A DNA stretch of 64,000 bases from Candidatus Rokuibacteriota bacterium. Its GTDB lineage: Bacteria; Methylomirabilota; Methylomirabilia; Rokubacteriales; CSP1-6. The stretch covers positions 1 to 64,000 of the forward strand of contig QHSP01000021.1 in the NCBI GenBank assembly GCA_003220495.1. The letters run 5' to 3'. The notes under the pieces were generated by a model that was given only the letters and a program-made list of their open reading frames with translations, had not been told where the DNA came from and ran no database searches. Shown here piece by piece: positions 1 through 8,317 of the stretch. Position 1 is the first letter of the stretch, and every line of letters starts with the position of its first letter. A program made the translations under genes and the position numbers.

Positions 1-2
1 AG

Positions 3-86
3 ATCATCGAGACGCTCGGCACGCCCTACGGCCTGCTGGGCCGCGCGGTGCTCGAGCAGATGACGCTCTCCCAAGGAGGCGGGTGA
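3..86 (+). CDS. C-terminal end of an unidentified upstream protein (partial)
   Basis: An open frame enters from the left edge and ends at TGA, encoding the last 27 residues of a protein finishing in LSQGGG. Its stop shares one base with the ATG of the alcohol dehydrogenase that follows, so the two are probably co-transcribed and translationally coupled. The AAGGAGG ribosome binding site of the next gene lies inside these last codons. The fragment is too short to assign a family. Confidence 0.55.
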   Translation: MIETLGTPYGLLGRAVLEQMTLSQGGG

Positions 87-1177
87 TGAAAGCCGCGATC
101 CTCTACAAAGCCAACACGCCGCTCGAGGTCGTCGACGTGCAGCAGCAGGGCGCCCAGACCGGCGAGGCGCGCGTCCGGGTGAAAGCCGCGGGCGTCTGCC
201 ACAGCGACTGGCACATCATGAACGGCGACTGGACCCTGCCGTTGCCGATGGTGCTCGGGCACGAAGCGGCCGGCATCGTCGAGGACGTCGGCGCCGGCGT
301 CACCAATGTCAAGCCCGGCGATCACGTGATCTTCTCCTTCCGCCCGCAGTGCGGCCGCTGCCTCTACTGCTCGATCGGACGGTCGATCCTCTGCGACGGC
401 CACCAGACCGCGCGCTGGATGATGCTCGACGGCACCTGCCGCCTCAAGCGCGACGGCCAGGACATCTTCCAGATGGCGCGCATCGGCACCTTCGCCGAAT
501 CGGTCGTCTGCCCGGCGGAGATGCTGGTGCCGATCCGCAAGGAGATGCCCTGGCCGCAGGCGGCGCTGATGGGCTGCTGCGTGCCGACGGGCGTGGGCGC
601 CGTGACCCGGTGCGCGCAGGTGGAAGCCGGCGCGTCGGTCGTCGTGATCGGCTGCGGCGGGGTGGGCCTCAACGTCGTCCAGGGCGCGCGGCTGGCGGGC
701 GCCCGACTGATCGTCGCCTGCGATCTCCTCGACAACAAGCTCGAGTACGCGCGCGAGTTCGGCGCCACGCACACGATCAACGCCAGCCGCCAGAACGTGG
801 TCGACACCGTCCGCGGCTTGACCGGCGGCCGAGGCGCCGACTACGCCTTCGACGCGATCGGCGGCGAGGCGACGACCTTGCAGATCCTCGACTCGATCCG
901 GCCGGGCGGCACCGCGGTCATCGTCGGCATGGCGGCGATGAACGTGCGGGCGCCGATCACGCCTTACATGATGGCCCTCCAGGAAAAGACGATCCGCGGC
1001 ACGATGTACGGCTCGGTGCGCCCGAACATCGACTTCCCGCGGCTGGTCGATCTGTACCTGGACGGCCGGCTGAAGATCGATCAGCTGGTGAGCCGCACGT
1101 ACCGGCTCGAGGAGATCAACGAGGGGTTCACGGCGCTACGCACCGGGCAGGTGGCGCGCGGGGTCGTCGTGTTCTAG
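86..1177 (+). CDS. Zinc-dependent alcohol dehydrogenase (MDR superfamily)
   Basis: This 363-residue protein is a medium-chain zinc alcohol dehydrogenase, oxidising an alcohol or the reverse with NAD(P). The catalytic zinc ligands are visible as C38 (VCHSD), H59-E60 (GHE) and a Cys at 164/165. The structural zinc site has the usual spacing, C89-x2-C92-x2-C95-x7-C103. The Rossmann glycines are in GCGGVG at about 189-194. Length and the QCGRC lobe fit the class III and NDMA-dependent branch, but the substrate cannot be told. The ATG at 86 is preferred over the GTG three bases upstream because AAGGAGG sits six bases before it. Confidence 0.9.
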   Translation: MKAAILYKANTPLEVVDVQQQGAQTGEARVRVKAAGVCHSDWHIMNGDWTLPLPMVLGHEAAGIVEDVGAGVTNVKPGDHVIFSFRPQCGRCLYCSIGRSILCDGHQTARWMMLDGTCRLKRDGQDIFQMARIGTFAESVVCPAEMLVPIRKEMPWPQAALMGCCVPTGVGAVTRCAQVEAGASVVVIGCGGVGLNVVQGARLAGARLIVACDLLDNKLEYAREFGATHTINASRQNVVDTVRGLTGGRGADYAFDAIGGEATTLQILDSIRPGGTAVIVGMAAMNVRAPITPYMMALQEKTIRGTMYGSVRPNIDFPRLVDLYLDGRLKIDQLVSRTYRLEEINEGFTALRTGQVARGVVVF

Positions 1178-1191
1178 GGAGCGTTCCGCCC

Positions 1192-2013
1192 ATGCCCCTG
1201 TTGAGACGAATCCTCGAGGAACCGCCGTTTCGGTTACTCACGTACCTTGTCGTGAAGCACTTCGCCACGTCGATACGAACCATCGACCGCTGGGGAGCGG
1301 TGGGCCGCCCGCACTACCTTGCGGGCGTGCTGGGGGCGGCCGACCAGGCGTTACGCGAGAACGTCAAGGAGATCTCGGTCTTCGAGTTCGGCGTCGCGGG
1401 GGGCAACGGGCTCGTCGCGCTCCAGACCTACGCCGACGCGGTGGAGCGGGAAACCGAGGTCAAGATCCGCGTCTTCGGCTTCGACACGGGCGTGGGACTC
1501 CCCGAACCCTCGAAGGACTACCGCGACCACCCCGATCAGTGGCGGGTCGGTGACTACGAGATGGACGTCCCGACGTTGAAGCGACGACTGACCAGGCGAA
1601 CCGAGCTCCGTCTCGGCAATATCAGGGAAACCGTGCCCCGTTTTGTTTCGGAAACCAACCCGCCGATGGGCTTCATCGCGTGCGATGTCGATCTCTACTC
1701 GTCGACGACCGAGATTCTACGACTGCTGTCGCTGCCCGGAAAGAGAATGCTCCGGCGGGTCTTCATGTATTTCGACGACATCGACGGCGTGGTCAACCAC
1801 CGGTTCGCCGGCGAGTTGCTCGCGATTCAGGAGTTCAACGACGCGAACCGTCTCGTCAAGATAGACGCGTGGCGGGGTGTGGAGAGGGAGAGGGTCTTCA
1901 TCGATCGACCGTGGCTCAAGAAGATGTTCATTGCTCACGATCTCGAGGCCATCAACAAGGCGGTTCTCGACCGTCCCCCGTTTCGTGACTTCGGTCTGGG
2001 CACCCGACCGTAG
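1192..2013 (+). CDS. TylF/macrocin-like class I SAM-dependent methyltransferase
   Basis: The 273-residue product has a class I methyltransferase glycine loop (FEFGVAGGNG, about residues 64-73). An acidic segment follows (ACDVDLYSSTTEIL, 163-176), and then a strand ending in YFDDID (193-198). This order resembles the TylF/MycF O-methyltransferase family, in which the acidic residues bind a divalent metal and SAM. The substrate is unknown. The gene starts 14 bases after the dehydrogenase stop and probably shares its mRNA. Its third-position GC looks lower than that of its neighbours, so it may have been acquired horizontally. A general SAM-binding family with a different acceptor is also possible. 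Confidence 0.62.
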   Translation: MPLLRRILEEPPFRLLTYLVVKHFATSIRTIDRWGAVGRPHYLAGVLGAADQALRENVKEISVFEFGVAGGNGLVALQTYADAVERETEVKIRVFGFDTGVGLPEPSKDYRDHPDQWRVGDYEMDVPTLKRRLTRRTELRLGNIRETVPRFVSETNPPMGFIACDVDLYSSTTEILRLLSLPGKRMLRRVFMYFDDIDGVVNHRFAGELLAIQEFNDANRLVKIDAWRGVERERVFIDRPWLKKMFIAHDLEAINKAVLDRPPFRDFGLGTRP

Positions 2014-2035
2014 TTGAACAGCCCTCGCGGCGCGG

Positions 2036-2494
2036 CTAGCCCTTCAGCATCTCCTCGGCGACCCGCTTGACCTCCGCCGCGTCGACCTGGCCCTTGTGCG
2101 TCTTCATGACGTCGCCGATCAGACGGCCGACTTGCTTGGCGTCGGCGATCTTGAGCGCGTCGAGGCGCTCGCGGACGAGCGCCCGCACTGCCGCTTCGTC
2201 CATGCCCTTCGGCAGGTAGCGCTCGCAGAACTCGAGCTCGAAGCGGAGCTGCGCGACGTGCGCGGCCCCGCGCTCGCCGACCTTCTCGAATTCGGGGAGC
2301 GCTTTCTGGAGCTGCTTGCGGTAGGCGCCGATCACGTCGAGCACGAGCGCGTCGTCGACCGTGCCCGAGAAGCCCTTGGCCGTCCGGCGCTCGCCGATCT
2401 TCGACTTGATCATGCGCACCACGTCGGACGTGCGCGTGTCCTTGTCCTTGATCGCCTTCGTCAGCGTGTCGTTCAGCGTCTGCTCGAGTGCCAT
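2036..2494 (-). CDS. GatB/YqeY domain protein
   Basis: The 152-residue product matches YqeY in length and character: a charged N-terminal helical part (LNDTLTKAIKDKD, then RMIKSKIGER) and a C-terminal three-helix part related to the tail of GatB. YqeY proteins are thought to have a tRNA- or amidotransferase-linked role, but no reaction is established. The start at 2494 has GGAGGT four bases upstream, and an in-frame extension further upstream lacks such a site. It follows the DppC-like permease by about 100 bases on the same strand and converges with the methyltransferase gene, leaving only 22 bases between the stops. Confidence 0.85.
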   Translation of the reverse strand: MALEQTLNDTLTKAIKDKDTRTSDVVRMIKSKIGERRTAKGFSGTVDDALVLDVIGAYRKQLQKALPEFEKVGERGAAHVAQLRFELEFCERYLPKGMDEAAVRALVRERLDALKIADAKQVGRLIGDVMKTHKGQVDAAEVKRVAEEMLKG

Positions 2495-2598
2495 GGCACC
2501 TCCAGTGCCCGTTTGATGGGGCCCAGGCTCGCCCGATTTTCGCAGGCGCGCCTCGGACGGCGGGGCCCCAGCCCGGCGACGTCCTGCGGCTCGCACGA

Positions 2599-3447
2599 CT
2601 ACTGTACGCGTAACCGGGGGTCCAGCACGTCACGAAGACCGTCGCCCAGGAGGTTCAGGCTCAGCCCGGAGACCGTGAGCGCCAGACCGGGGAAGAGACT
2701 CACCCAGAACGCCTCGCGGATCACGTTCTTGCCGCTGGCGATCACGTTGCCCCACGACGGGACGTACGGCGGGACGCCGACACCGAGGAAGCCCAGGATG
2801 GCCTCGGCCAGGATCGCGTAGGCGAAGATGAAGCTCGCCTGCACGAGCAGCGGCCCCACACAGTTCGGCAGGATGTGACGGAACGCGATCGAGAGGTCGC
2901 GGCGCCCGAGCGCCCGGGCGGCCTGGACGTAGTCGAGCTCGCGCAGGCTCAGCACGGTGCTCCGGATCAGCATGGCCGTGCGCGGCGTGTAGACGACCGA
3001 GAGCGCGAAGATGACGTTGCCGACGCCGGGACCGCGCGCGGCCATGAGGGCGATCGCCAGCAGGATCGCCGGGAAGGCCATCAGGCCATCCATGACGCGC
3101 ATCAGCGCCATGTCGACGCGGCGGTAGTAGCCGGCGATCAGCCCGATCACGATGCCCCAGAGCGAGGTCAGGATCATCGTCGTCGCCCCGACGAGCAGAG
3201 AGACCTGAGCGCCGTGCAGGACCAGGCTGTACACGTCGCGCCCGAACTCGTCCGTGCCGAGGAAGTTCGCCGCGCTCGGCGCCTTCAAGCGCTGGGCCGG
3301 GTTGAGCCGGCGGGGGTCGTGGGTCGAGATGACTCCGGCGAGCAGCGCGGCGAGGATCACGACCGTCAGGATCGCCGCGCCGAAGGCGATGTTGCGATTC
3401 CGCGCGGCGTACCGACGCCACGTCGGCCGAGCGCCGAGATCAGCCAT
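2599..3447 (-). CDS. dppC: Peptide ABC transporter permease, DppC/OppC type
   Basis: A 282-residue inner-membrane permease with an N-terminal membrane segment (about 21-40). It has the LGTDEFGRDV signature of the DppC/OppC family (63-72) and a cytoplasmic EAA-type coupling loop (YVQAARALGRRDLSIAFRHI, 173-192) that docks on the ATPases. The start overlaps the stop of the DppB-like gene by eight bases, so translation is coupled. Its partners are that permease and the two substrate-binding proteins upstream. The ATP-binding subunits are not in this window. Members of this family import dipeptides, oligopeptides, nickel or glutathione, and the sequence does not decide which. Confidence 0.9.
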   Translation of the reverse strand: MADLGARPTWRRYAARNRNIAFGAAILTVVILAALLAGVISTHDPRRLNPAQRLKAPSAANFLGTDEFGRDVYSLVLHGAQVSLLVGATTMILTSLWGIVIGLIAGYYRRVDMALMRVMDGLMAFPAILLAIALMAARGPGVGNVIFALSVVYTPRTAMLIRSTVLSLRELDYVQAARALGRRDLSIAFRHILPNCVGPLLVQASFIFAYAILAEAILGFLGVGVPPYVPSWGNVIASGKNVIREAFWVSLFPGLALTVSGLSLNLLGDGLRDVLDPRLRVQ

Positions 3448-4384
3448 AGCGGATCCGCGGGTCGATGAAGACGTAGAGCACGTCGACCGCGAGATTGATC
3501 AGCACGTACGCCGTCGCGGTGACCAGGATCACGCCCTGCACGACCGGGTAGTCGCGGCGCAGCACCGCCGAGATGATCAGGCGCCCGAGCCCGGGAATGT
3601 TGAAGACGATCTCGGTCACAACGGCGCCGCCGATCAGGATCGCCATCGTGATGCCGATGACGGTGACGACCGGGACGAGCGCGTTGCGGAACGCGTGCAC
3701 CCACATGACCGACCGCTGCGAGACGCCCTTCGCCCGCGCCGTTCGGATGTAGTCCTGCTGCAGCGCCTCCAGCATGCACGACCGGCTGATGCGCGCGATC
3801 AGCGCCGACTGGTTGAAGCCGAGAGAGACGGCCGGCAGCACCATGTACCGGAGCGCCGCAACCGGGTCCGCCAGGATCGACGCGTAGCCGGCCGCCGGCA
3901 GCCAGCCCAGGCGGACCGCGAAGAGGTAGATGAAGTTCAGCGAGAGCCAGAAGCCCGGCACGCACACGCCGAGCAGCGAGGTCAGCATCAGCGCGCGGTC
4001 CCAGAGCGAGCCCTGGTAGGCGGCGGCGATGATCCCCGAGGGCACGCCGATCACGACGGCGACGAGGAGCGCCGCGAAGGTCAGCACGAGGGTCGGCTCG
4101 GCCCGCTCCAGGAGCGCCGTGACCACCGGGCGGTCGAGGAAGTACGACTGGCCGAGGTCGCCGCGCAGGATGCGCGCGTAGAACTTGAAAAGCTGCTCGT
4201 GCAGTGGGCGATCGAGGCCGAGGGCCTGGCGGGTCGCCTGGATCTGGGCGGGGGTCGCGTCCGGGCCCAGCATGACGCTCACGGGGTCGCCGGGAATCAG
4301 ATGAATCAGCAGGAAGACGACGGTGACGACGACCGCCAGCACCGGCACGAGCGTCAGGAGCCGTCGGATCAGGTACGCCGTCAC
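3440..4384 (-). CDS. dppB: Peptide ABC transporter permease, DppB/OppB type
   Basis: A 314-residue polytopic membrane protein beginning MTAYLIRRLLTLVPVL, which is typical of DppB/OppB. It carries HLIPGDPV near residue 28 and an EAA coupling loop (DYIRTARAKGVSQRSVMWVH, 211-230). It pairs with the DppC-like protein to form the membrane channel of a peptide-type importer. The start is GTG without a clear Shine-Dalgarno sequence. A strong 10-bp hairpin lies between this gene and the upstream substrate-binding protein gene, which would lower permease expression relative to the binding protein. Confidence 0.9.
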   Translation of the reverse strand: MTAYLIRRLLTLVPVLAVVVTVVFLLIHLIPGDPVSVMLGPDATPAQIQATRQALGLDRPLHEQLFKFYARILRGDLGQSYFLDRPVVTALLERAEPTLVLTFAALLVAVVIGVPSGIIAAAYQGSLWDRALMLTSLLGVCVPGFWLSLNFIYLFAVRLGWLPAAGYASILADPVAALRYMVLPAVSLGFNQSALIARISRSCMLEALQQDYIRTARAKGVSQRSVMWVHAFRNALVPVVTVIGITMAILIGGAVVTEIVFNIPGLGRLIISAVLRRDYPVVQGVILVTATAYVLINLAVDVLYVFIDPRIRYG

Positions 4385-4399
4385 GCGCTATGGCGGGCC

Positions 4400-4423
4400 G
4401 GCGCCGTCCATGAGGACGGCGCC
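4400..4423 (-). terminator. Intra-operon hairpin between binding protein and permease genes
   Basis: GGCGCCGTCC and its exact complement flank a four-base loop, giving a perfect 10-bp GC-rich stem. No U-run follows it. It lies 16 bases after the stop of the substrate-binding protein gene and 16 bases before the permease start. This is a usual place for attenuating or RNA-stabilising stems in binding-protein transporter operons, where far more binding protein than permease is needed. That role is inferred from position. Confidence 0.6.
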
Positions 4424-4438
4424 CGCGGCCTCAGGCCG

Positions 4439-6004
4439 TTACTTCTCGACCCAGACGTTGGCGAACCGGACCCGCTGCGTCTTCTCGTCGAAGCCCTTCG
4501 TCGTGTTGCGGATCGCACGAAGCCCGGCGAGGTCGCCGTAGCGGATCATCGGCACCTTCTCGTAGACCTGCCGGGTCTGCTGCTCCCACATCGCCATGCG
4601 CTTTTTGGGATCGATCTCTCGGGCCATCTCCGCCTGGAGCTTCAGGATGTCCTCGTCGGTTGTCCAGCCCGGCCAGTTCGCAGTGAGAAAGTTCACGTGG
4701 GCCGGGTCGTAGATGGCGCCGATGCCGGTGGTGAACGCGTCGTACTCCTTCGAGTTGTTCCGCCGCTTGACCAGGGTGGCCCAGTCGACGACTTGTAAAT
4801 CGATGGTGAATCCGACGTCCTCGAGCTGCTGCTTGGTCAGCAGCGCGAAGTCGTACATCCACTTGTACTCCTGCGTGGTCATGAAGCGAACCGGCTCTTT
4901 TTTGTAGCCGGCCTCCTGCAGGAGCCGCCTGGCCTTCTCCTTGTTCCGCTCGTTCCACGGCAGGCCCGAGAGCTTCGTGTGCCACGCGGCGATCTCGGTC
5001 ATGATCAGGCTCGAATCCATCCGGTAGAACTCGCTGTGGCCGCCGGCCACGTTCTTCATGATCGGCTCGATGTCGATCGCCGCCTGCCAGGCCTGGCGCA
5101 GCTTCTGATTCGTCATCAGGCCTTCCTTTTTGTTGAGAACCGCGACGAGCCAGCCGTTGCCTTTGGCCACGATCGGGCGCAGGCCCGGGTTCTTCTTCAG
5201 CCGATCGTAGGCATCGAGGTTCAGGTCGTCGGCGAAGTCGAGCTCACCCGTCTCCACCTGGGCGACGCGCGTGGCCACCTCGGGCACCGGCTGCCAGCGG
5301 ATCTCGTCGAGATACGCGGTCTTGCCGCCGCCGAACCCGTTGGGAGCCTCGTTGCGCGACCTGTACTCGTCGAACCGCACCATGCGGATGTGCTGGTCGG
5401 GCTTCCATTCGGCGAGCTTGAACGGGCCCGTTCCCACGAATTCGGTCGCCTTCACCTCGGGCGCGAACTTCTCGGCGATCTCCTTCGGGTAGATGGCGCC
5501 GAAGTTGTTCGGCACCGCCAGCGAGATCAGCACGATCGCCGACTTCTCCTTCAGCTTCATCTCGACCGTGTATTTGTCGAGGGCCTTCCACTCGGCGACC
5601 TGGGCGAACAGGGCCTTGCCGTAGACTGACTGCTTGCCCCAGCGCGCCAGCGAGGCGACGACGTCTTCCGAGATCATCTCCTTGCCGTTATGAAACTTGA
5701 CGCCCTGCCGGAGCTTGAAGGTGTACGTGAGGCTGTCCTTGCTCACCGAGTGACTCTCCGCCAGCATCGGGATCGGGCGGTTGGTCGCGTCGAGGGTGTA
5801 GAGCCCTTCGTAGATGTGATTGCCCAGCGTTTCGGTGATCGTCGCGGTCGTCCAATGGACGTCGAGGGACGGGGGCTCGCCGAGGATCCCCACCCGGAGC
5901 GCGCCACCCTTCTTCTGCGCCTCGGCGGTGAGGGTATTCAGGCCCAAGAGCGCCAGCGACGCCAAAGCGAGCAGCACCGCCCGGCGATACGGCTTCAGCG
6001 ACAT
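4439..6004 (-). CDS. Peptide-type ABC transporter substrate-binding protein (copy 1)
   Basis: A 521-residue family 5 extracellular solute-binding protein (DppA/OppA class). It has a Sec signal peptide with a likely cut after AEA at residue 29. LKEKSAIVLI, a GTGPFKL segment (191-197) and the two-lobe layout are typical. The start at 6004 has GGAGGT six bases upstream; a longer in-frame N-terminus would bury the signal peptide. It is a tandem duplicate of the next gene upstream: both are 521 residues and my hand alignment gives 54 differences over the 491 mature residues, about 89% identity. Differences cluster at 272-284 and 431-443, probably near the ligand pocket. Confidence 0.93.
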   Translation of the reverse strand: MSLKPYRRAVLLALASLALLGLNTLTAEAQKKGGALRVGILGEPPSLDVHWTTATITETLGNHIYEGLYTLDATNRPIPMLAESHSVSKDSLTYTFKLRQGVKFHNGKEMISEDVVASLARWGKQSVYGKALFAQVAEWKALDKYTVEMKLKEKSAIVLISLAVPNNFGAIYPKEIAEKFAPEVKATEFVGTGPFKLAEWKPDQHIRMVRFDEYRSRNEAPNGFGGGKTAYLDEIRWQPVPEVATRVAQVETGELDFADDLNLDAYDRLKKNPGLRPIVAKGNGWLVAVLNKKEGLMTNQKLRQAWQAAIDIEPIMKNVAGGHSEFYRMDSSLIMTEIAAWHTKLSGLPWNERNKEKARRLLQEAGYKKEPVRFMTTQEYKWMYDFALLTKQQLEDVGFTIDLQVVDWATLVKRRNNSKEYDAFTTGIGAIYDPAHVNFLTANWPGWTTDEDILKLQAEMAREIDPKKRMAMWEQQTRQVYEKVPMIRYGDLAGLRAIRNTTKGFDEKTQRVRFANVWVEK

Positions 6005-6035
6005 GCGCGACCTCCGGCTCGTTGACCCCACCGCG

Positions 6036-7601
6036 CTACTTCTCGACCCACACGTTGTAGAAGCGGATGCGCTCGGTCTTCTCGTTGAAGCCCTTGGTCG
6101 TGTTGCGGATGGCGCGAAGTCCGAAGAGATCGCCGTAGCGGATGACCGGCACCTTCTCGTAGAACTGCCGGGTCTGCTGCTCCCACAGCGCCATGCGCTT
6201 CTTGGGGTCGGTCTCGCGCGCCAGCTCGGCCTGGAGCTTCAGGATGTCCTCGTCGGTGGTCCAGCCCGGCCAGCTCGGTGTGAGAAAGGCTGGGTGGGTC
6301 GGGTCGTAGAAGGCGCCGATGCCGGTGGTGAAGGCGTCGTACTCCTTCGAGTTGTTCCGCCGCTTCACCAGGGTGGCCCAGTCGACCACCTGTAAATCGA
6401 TGTTGAACCCGACATCCTCGAGCTGCTGCTTGCTCAGCAGCGCGAAGTCGTACATCCACTTGTACTCCTGCGTCGTCATGAAGCGGATCGGCTCGTTCTT
6501 GTAGCCGGCCTCCTGCAGGAGCTTCTTGGCTTTGGTCTTGTTCCGCTCATTCCACGGCAGACCTGAGAGCTTCGTGTGCCACGCGGTGATCTCGACCATC
6601 GCCAGGCTCGAGTCCATCCGGTAGAATTCGGAGTGACCGCCCGCCACGTTCTTCATGATCGGCTCGATGTCGATCGCCGCCTGCCACGCCTGGCGGAGCT
6701 TCTGATTCGTCATCAGGCCCTCCTTCTTATTGAGGACCGCGACGAGCCAGTAGTAGGGCTTCGAGACGAGCGGGCGCAGATTTGAGTTCTTCTTCAGCCG
6801 GTCGTAGGCATCGAGGTTCAGATCATCGGCGAAATCCAGCTCACCCGTCTCGACCTGGGCCACGCGTGTGGCCACTTCCGGCACCGGCTGCCAGCGGACC
6901 TCGTCCAGATAGGCGGTCTTGCCTCCGCCGTAGCCGTTCGGCGCCTCGTTGCGCGACTTGTAGTCGTCGAACCGGACCATGCGGATGTACTGGTCGGGCT
7001 TCCACTCGGCGAGCTTGAAGGGGCCCGTCCCGACGTACTCCGTCGCCTTGACCTCGGGCGCGAACTTCTCGGCGATCTCCTTGGGATAGATGGCGCCGAA
7101 GTTGTTGGGCACCGCGAGCGAGATCAGCACGATCGCCGATTTCTCCTTCAGCTTCATCTCGGCGGTGTACTTGTCGAGCGCCTTCCACTCGGCCACCTGG
7201 GCGAAGAGCGCCTTGCCGTAGATCGACTGCTTACCCCAACGGGCGAGCGAGGCGACGACGTCCTCGGAGGTCATCTCCTTGCCGTTGTGGAACTTCACGC
7301 CCTGGCGGAGCTTGAAGGTGTAGACGAGGCCGTCCTTGCTCACGGTGTGGCTCTCGGCCAGCATCGGGATCGGACGGTTCGCGCTATCGAGGCTGTAAAG
7401 CCCCTCGTAGATGTGGTTCGTCAGCGTCTCGGTGATGCTGGCGGTCGTCCAGTGCGCGTCGAGCGACGGCGGCTCCCCGAGGTTGCCGACCTTGAGGACG
7501 CCACCCTTCTTCTGGGCCTCAGCGGTGAGCGCGCTCCCGGCGACCAGCACGAGAGCCGCCAGAACGAGCGACACGTATCTGCGACTCAGGCTCGATGACA
7601 T
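6036..7601 (-). CDS. Peptide-type ABC transporter substrate-binding protein (copy 2)
   Basis: The first gene of the peptide-transporter operon encodes a second 521-residue family 5 solute-binding protein with a signal peptide ending near AEA-QKKGG. The ATG at 7601 is chosen because GGAGG lies five bases upstream; a GTG two codons earlier would overlap that site. It is nearly identical to copy 1, only 31 bases downstream. It carries LVSKPYYWLVA where copy 1 has IVAKGNGWLVA, and FYDPTHPAFLTPSW against IYDPAHVNFLTANW. These contrasts suggest a shared permease with two related specificities. The actual ligands are unknown. Confidence 0.93.
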   Translation of the reverse strand: MSSSLSRRYVSLVLAALVLVAGSALTAEAQKKGGVLKVGNLGEPPSLDAHWTTASITETLTNHIYEGLYSLDSANRPIPMLAESHTVSKDGLVYTFKLRQGVKFHNGKEMTSEDVVASLARWGKQSIYGKALFAQVAEWKALDKYTAEMKLKEKSAIVLISLAVPNNFGAIYPKEIAEKFAPEVKATEYVGTGPFKLAEWKPDQYIRMVRFDDYKSRNEAPNGYGGGKTAYLDEVRWQPVPEVATRVAQVETGELDFADDLNLDAYDRLKKNSNLRPLVSKPYYWLVAVLNKKEGLMTNQKLRQAWQAAIDIEPIMKNVAGGHSEFYRMDSSLAMVEITAWHTKLSGLPWNERNKTKAKKLLQEAGYKNEPIRFMTTQEYKWMYDFALLSKQQLEDVGFNIDLQVVDWATLVKRRNNSKEYDAFTTGIGAFYDPTHPAFLTPSWPGWTTDEDILKLQAELARETDPKKRMALWEQQTRQFYEKVPVIRYGDLFGLRAIRNTTKGFNEKTERIRFYNVWVEK

Positions 7602-7809
7602 GTCCACCTCCCGATAGTGGGTGAGTCAATCTATCACAGGCCGGCCGGCGCGCTTCGGGCGTGCCGCGGAGCATCTGGCCTCCTCCCGTCGCAATCGCCC
7701 TCACGCGACGCGCGGGTGGCCTCGTGCTCGTGACGCTCGCGGCGCTACCGACTCGTCCCGGGCTCTGGTAGGTGGCGAGGAAGGGGATCGGCGCCGCGGC
7801 GCCGGGCTG

Positions 7810-8313
7810 TCAGGGGGTCACGAAGCGGTAGTAGCCTCGCGGCGGGACCGACATGCTCCGTGAGTCGTCGACGAGCGATTGCCGGGGCAATCTCAGAACG
7901 CCCCATGGCGTGACTCGAAGCTGGCCGTCGAGCTCGAACCGTGCGCGAACGCTCCAGAGATACTGGGTGTCGCTCTCGAGCGGCGTCTCGACGGTGTGCT
8001 CGGGCATGGAGAGCGCGCTTCTCGCATAGACGAGCTCGTCGGGATAGACGTCCTGATATCCGGAGTGATCGCCCACCCCTCGCCAGATTCGCAGATCGTA
8101 CGTCACGTGCCGCACGCGACTCACCCAGCCCCCCCGATCGGCGTCAAGATCCGTCGGTCGCGGAAATGACTCCCACCGAAGCGCTGGCTGCAAGGACTGC
8201 AGCTTGGGAGCGAGGTTGTAGGGCTCCGGAGACAGAGGCCGGAGCCCGGCGACCTCGAGTGGCCGCGCGCACGCCACGAGGGACAGCAACAGGATAGGAA
8301 CGAGCCAGCGCAT
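7810..8313 (-). CDS. Hypothetical lipoprotein
   Basis: A roughly 167-residue protein with a short hydrophobic leader ending in the lipobox LVAC at about residues 13-16, so it is probably a lipid-anchored envelope protein. The rest is rich in Arg, Trp and Tyr, for example LRWESFPRPTD and YLWSVRARFELDGQ. The latter resembles one strand pair of an Ig or fibronectin-like fold, but I do not recognise a family. The start lies a few bases after the stop of the upstream lipoprotein gene, so the two form a pair. GTG at 8316 is an alternative start. Confidence 0.7.
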   Translation of the reverse strand: MRWLVPILLLSLVACARPLEVAGLRPLSPEPYNLAPKLQSLQPALRWESFPRPTDLDADRGGWVSRVRHVTYDLRIWRGVGDHSGYQDVYPDELVYARSALSMPEHTVETPLESDTQYLWSVRARFELDGQLRVTPWGVLRLPRQSLVDDSRSMSVPPRGYYRFVTP

Positions 8314-8317
8314 CACA

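Noticed and set aside
349-1191. Extension of the TylF-like frame across the dehydrogenase gene
   Set aside because: It overlaps a clear dehydrogenase in another frame; the methyltransferase starts at 1192 by family length.
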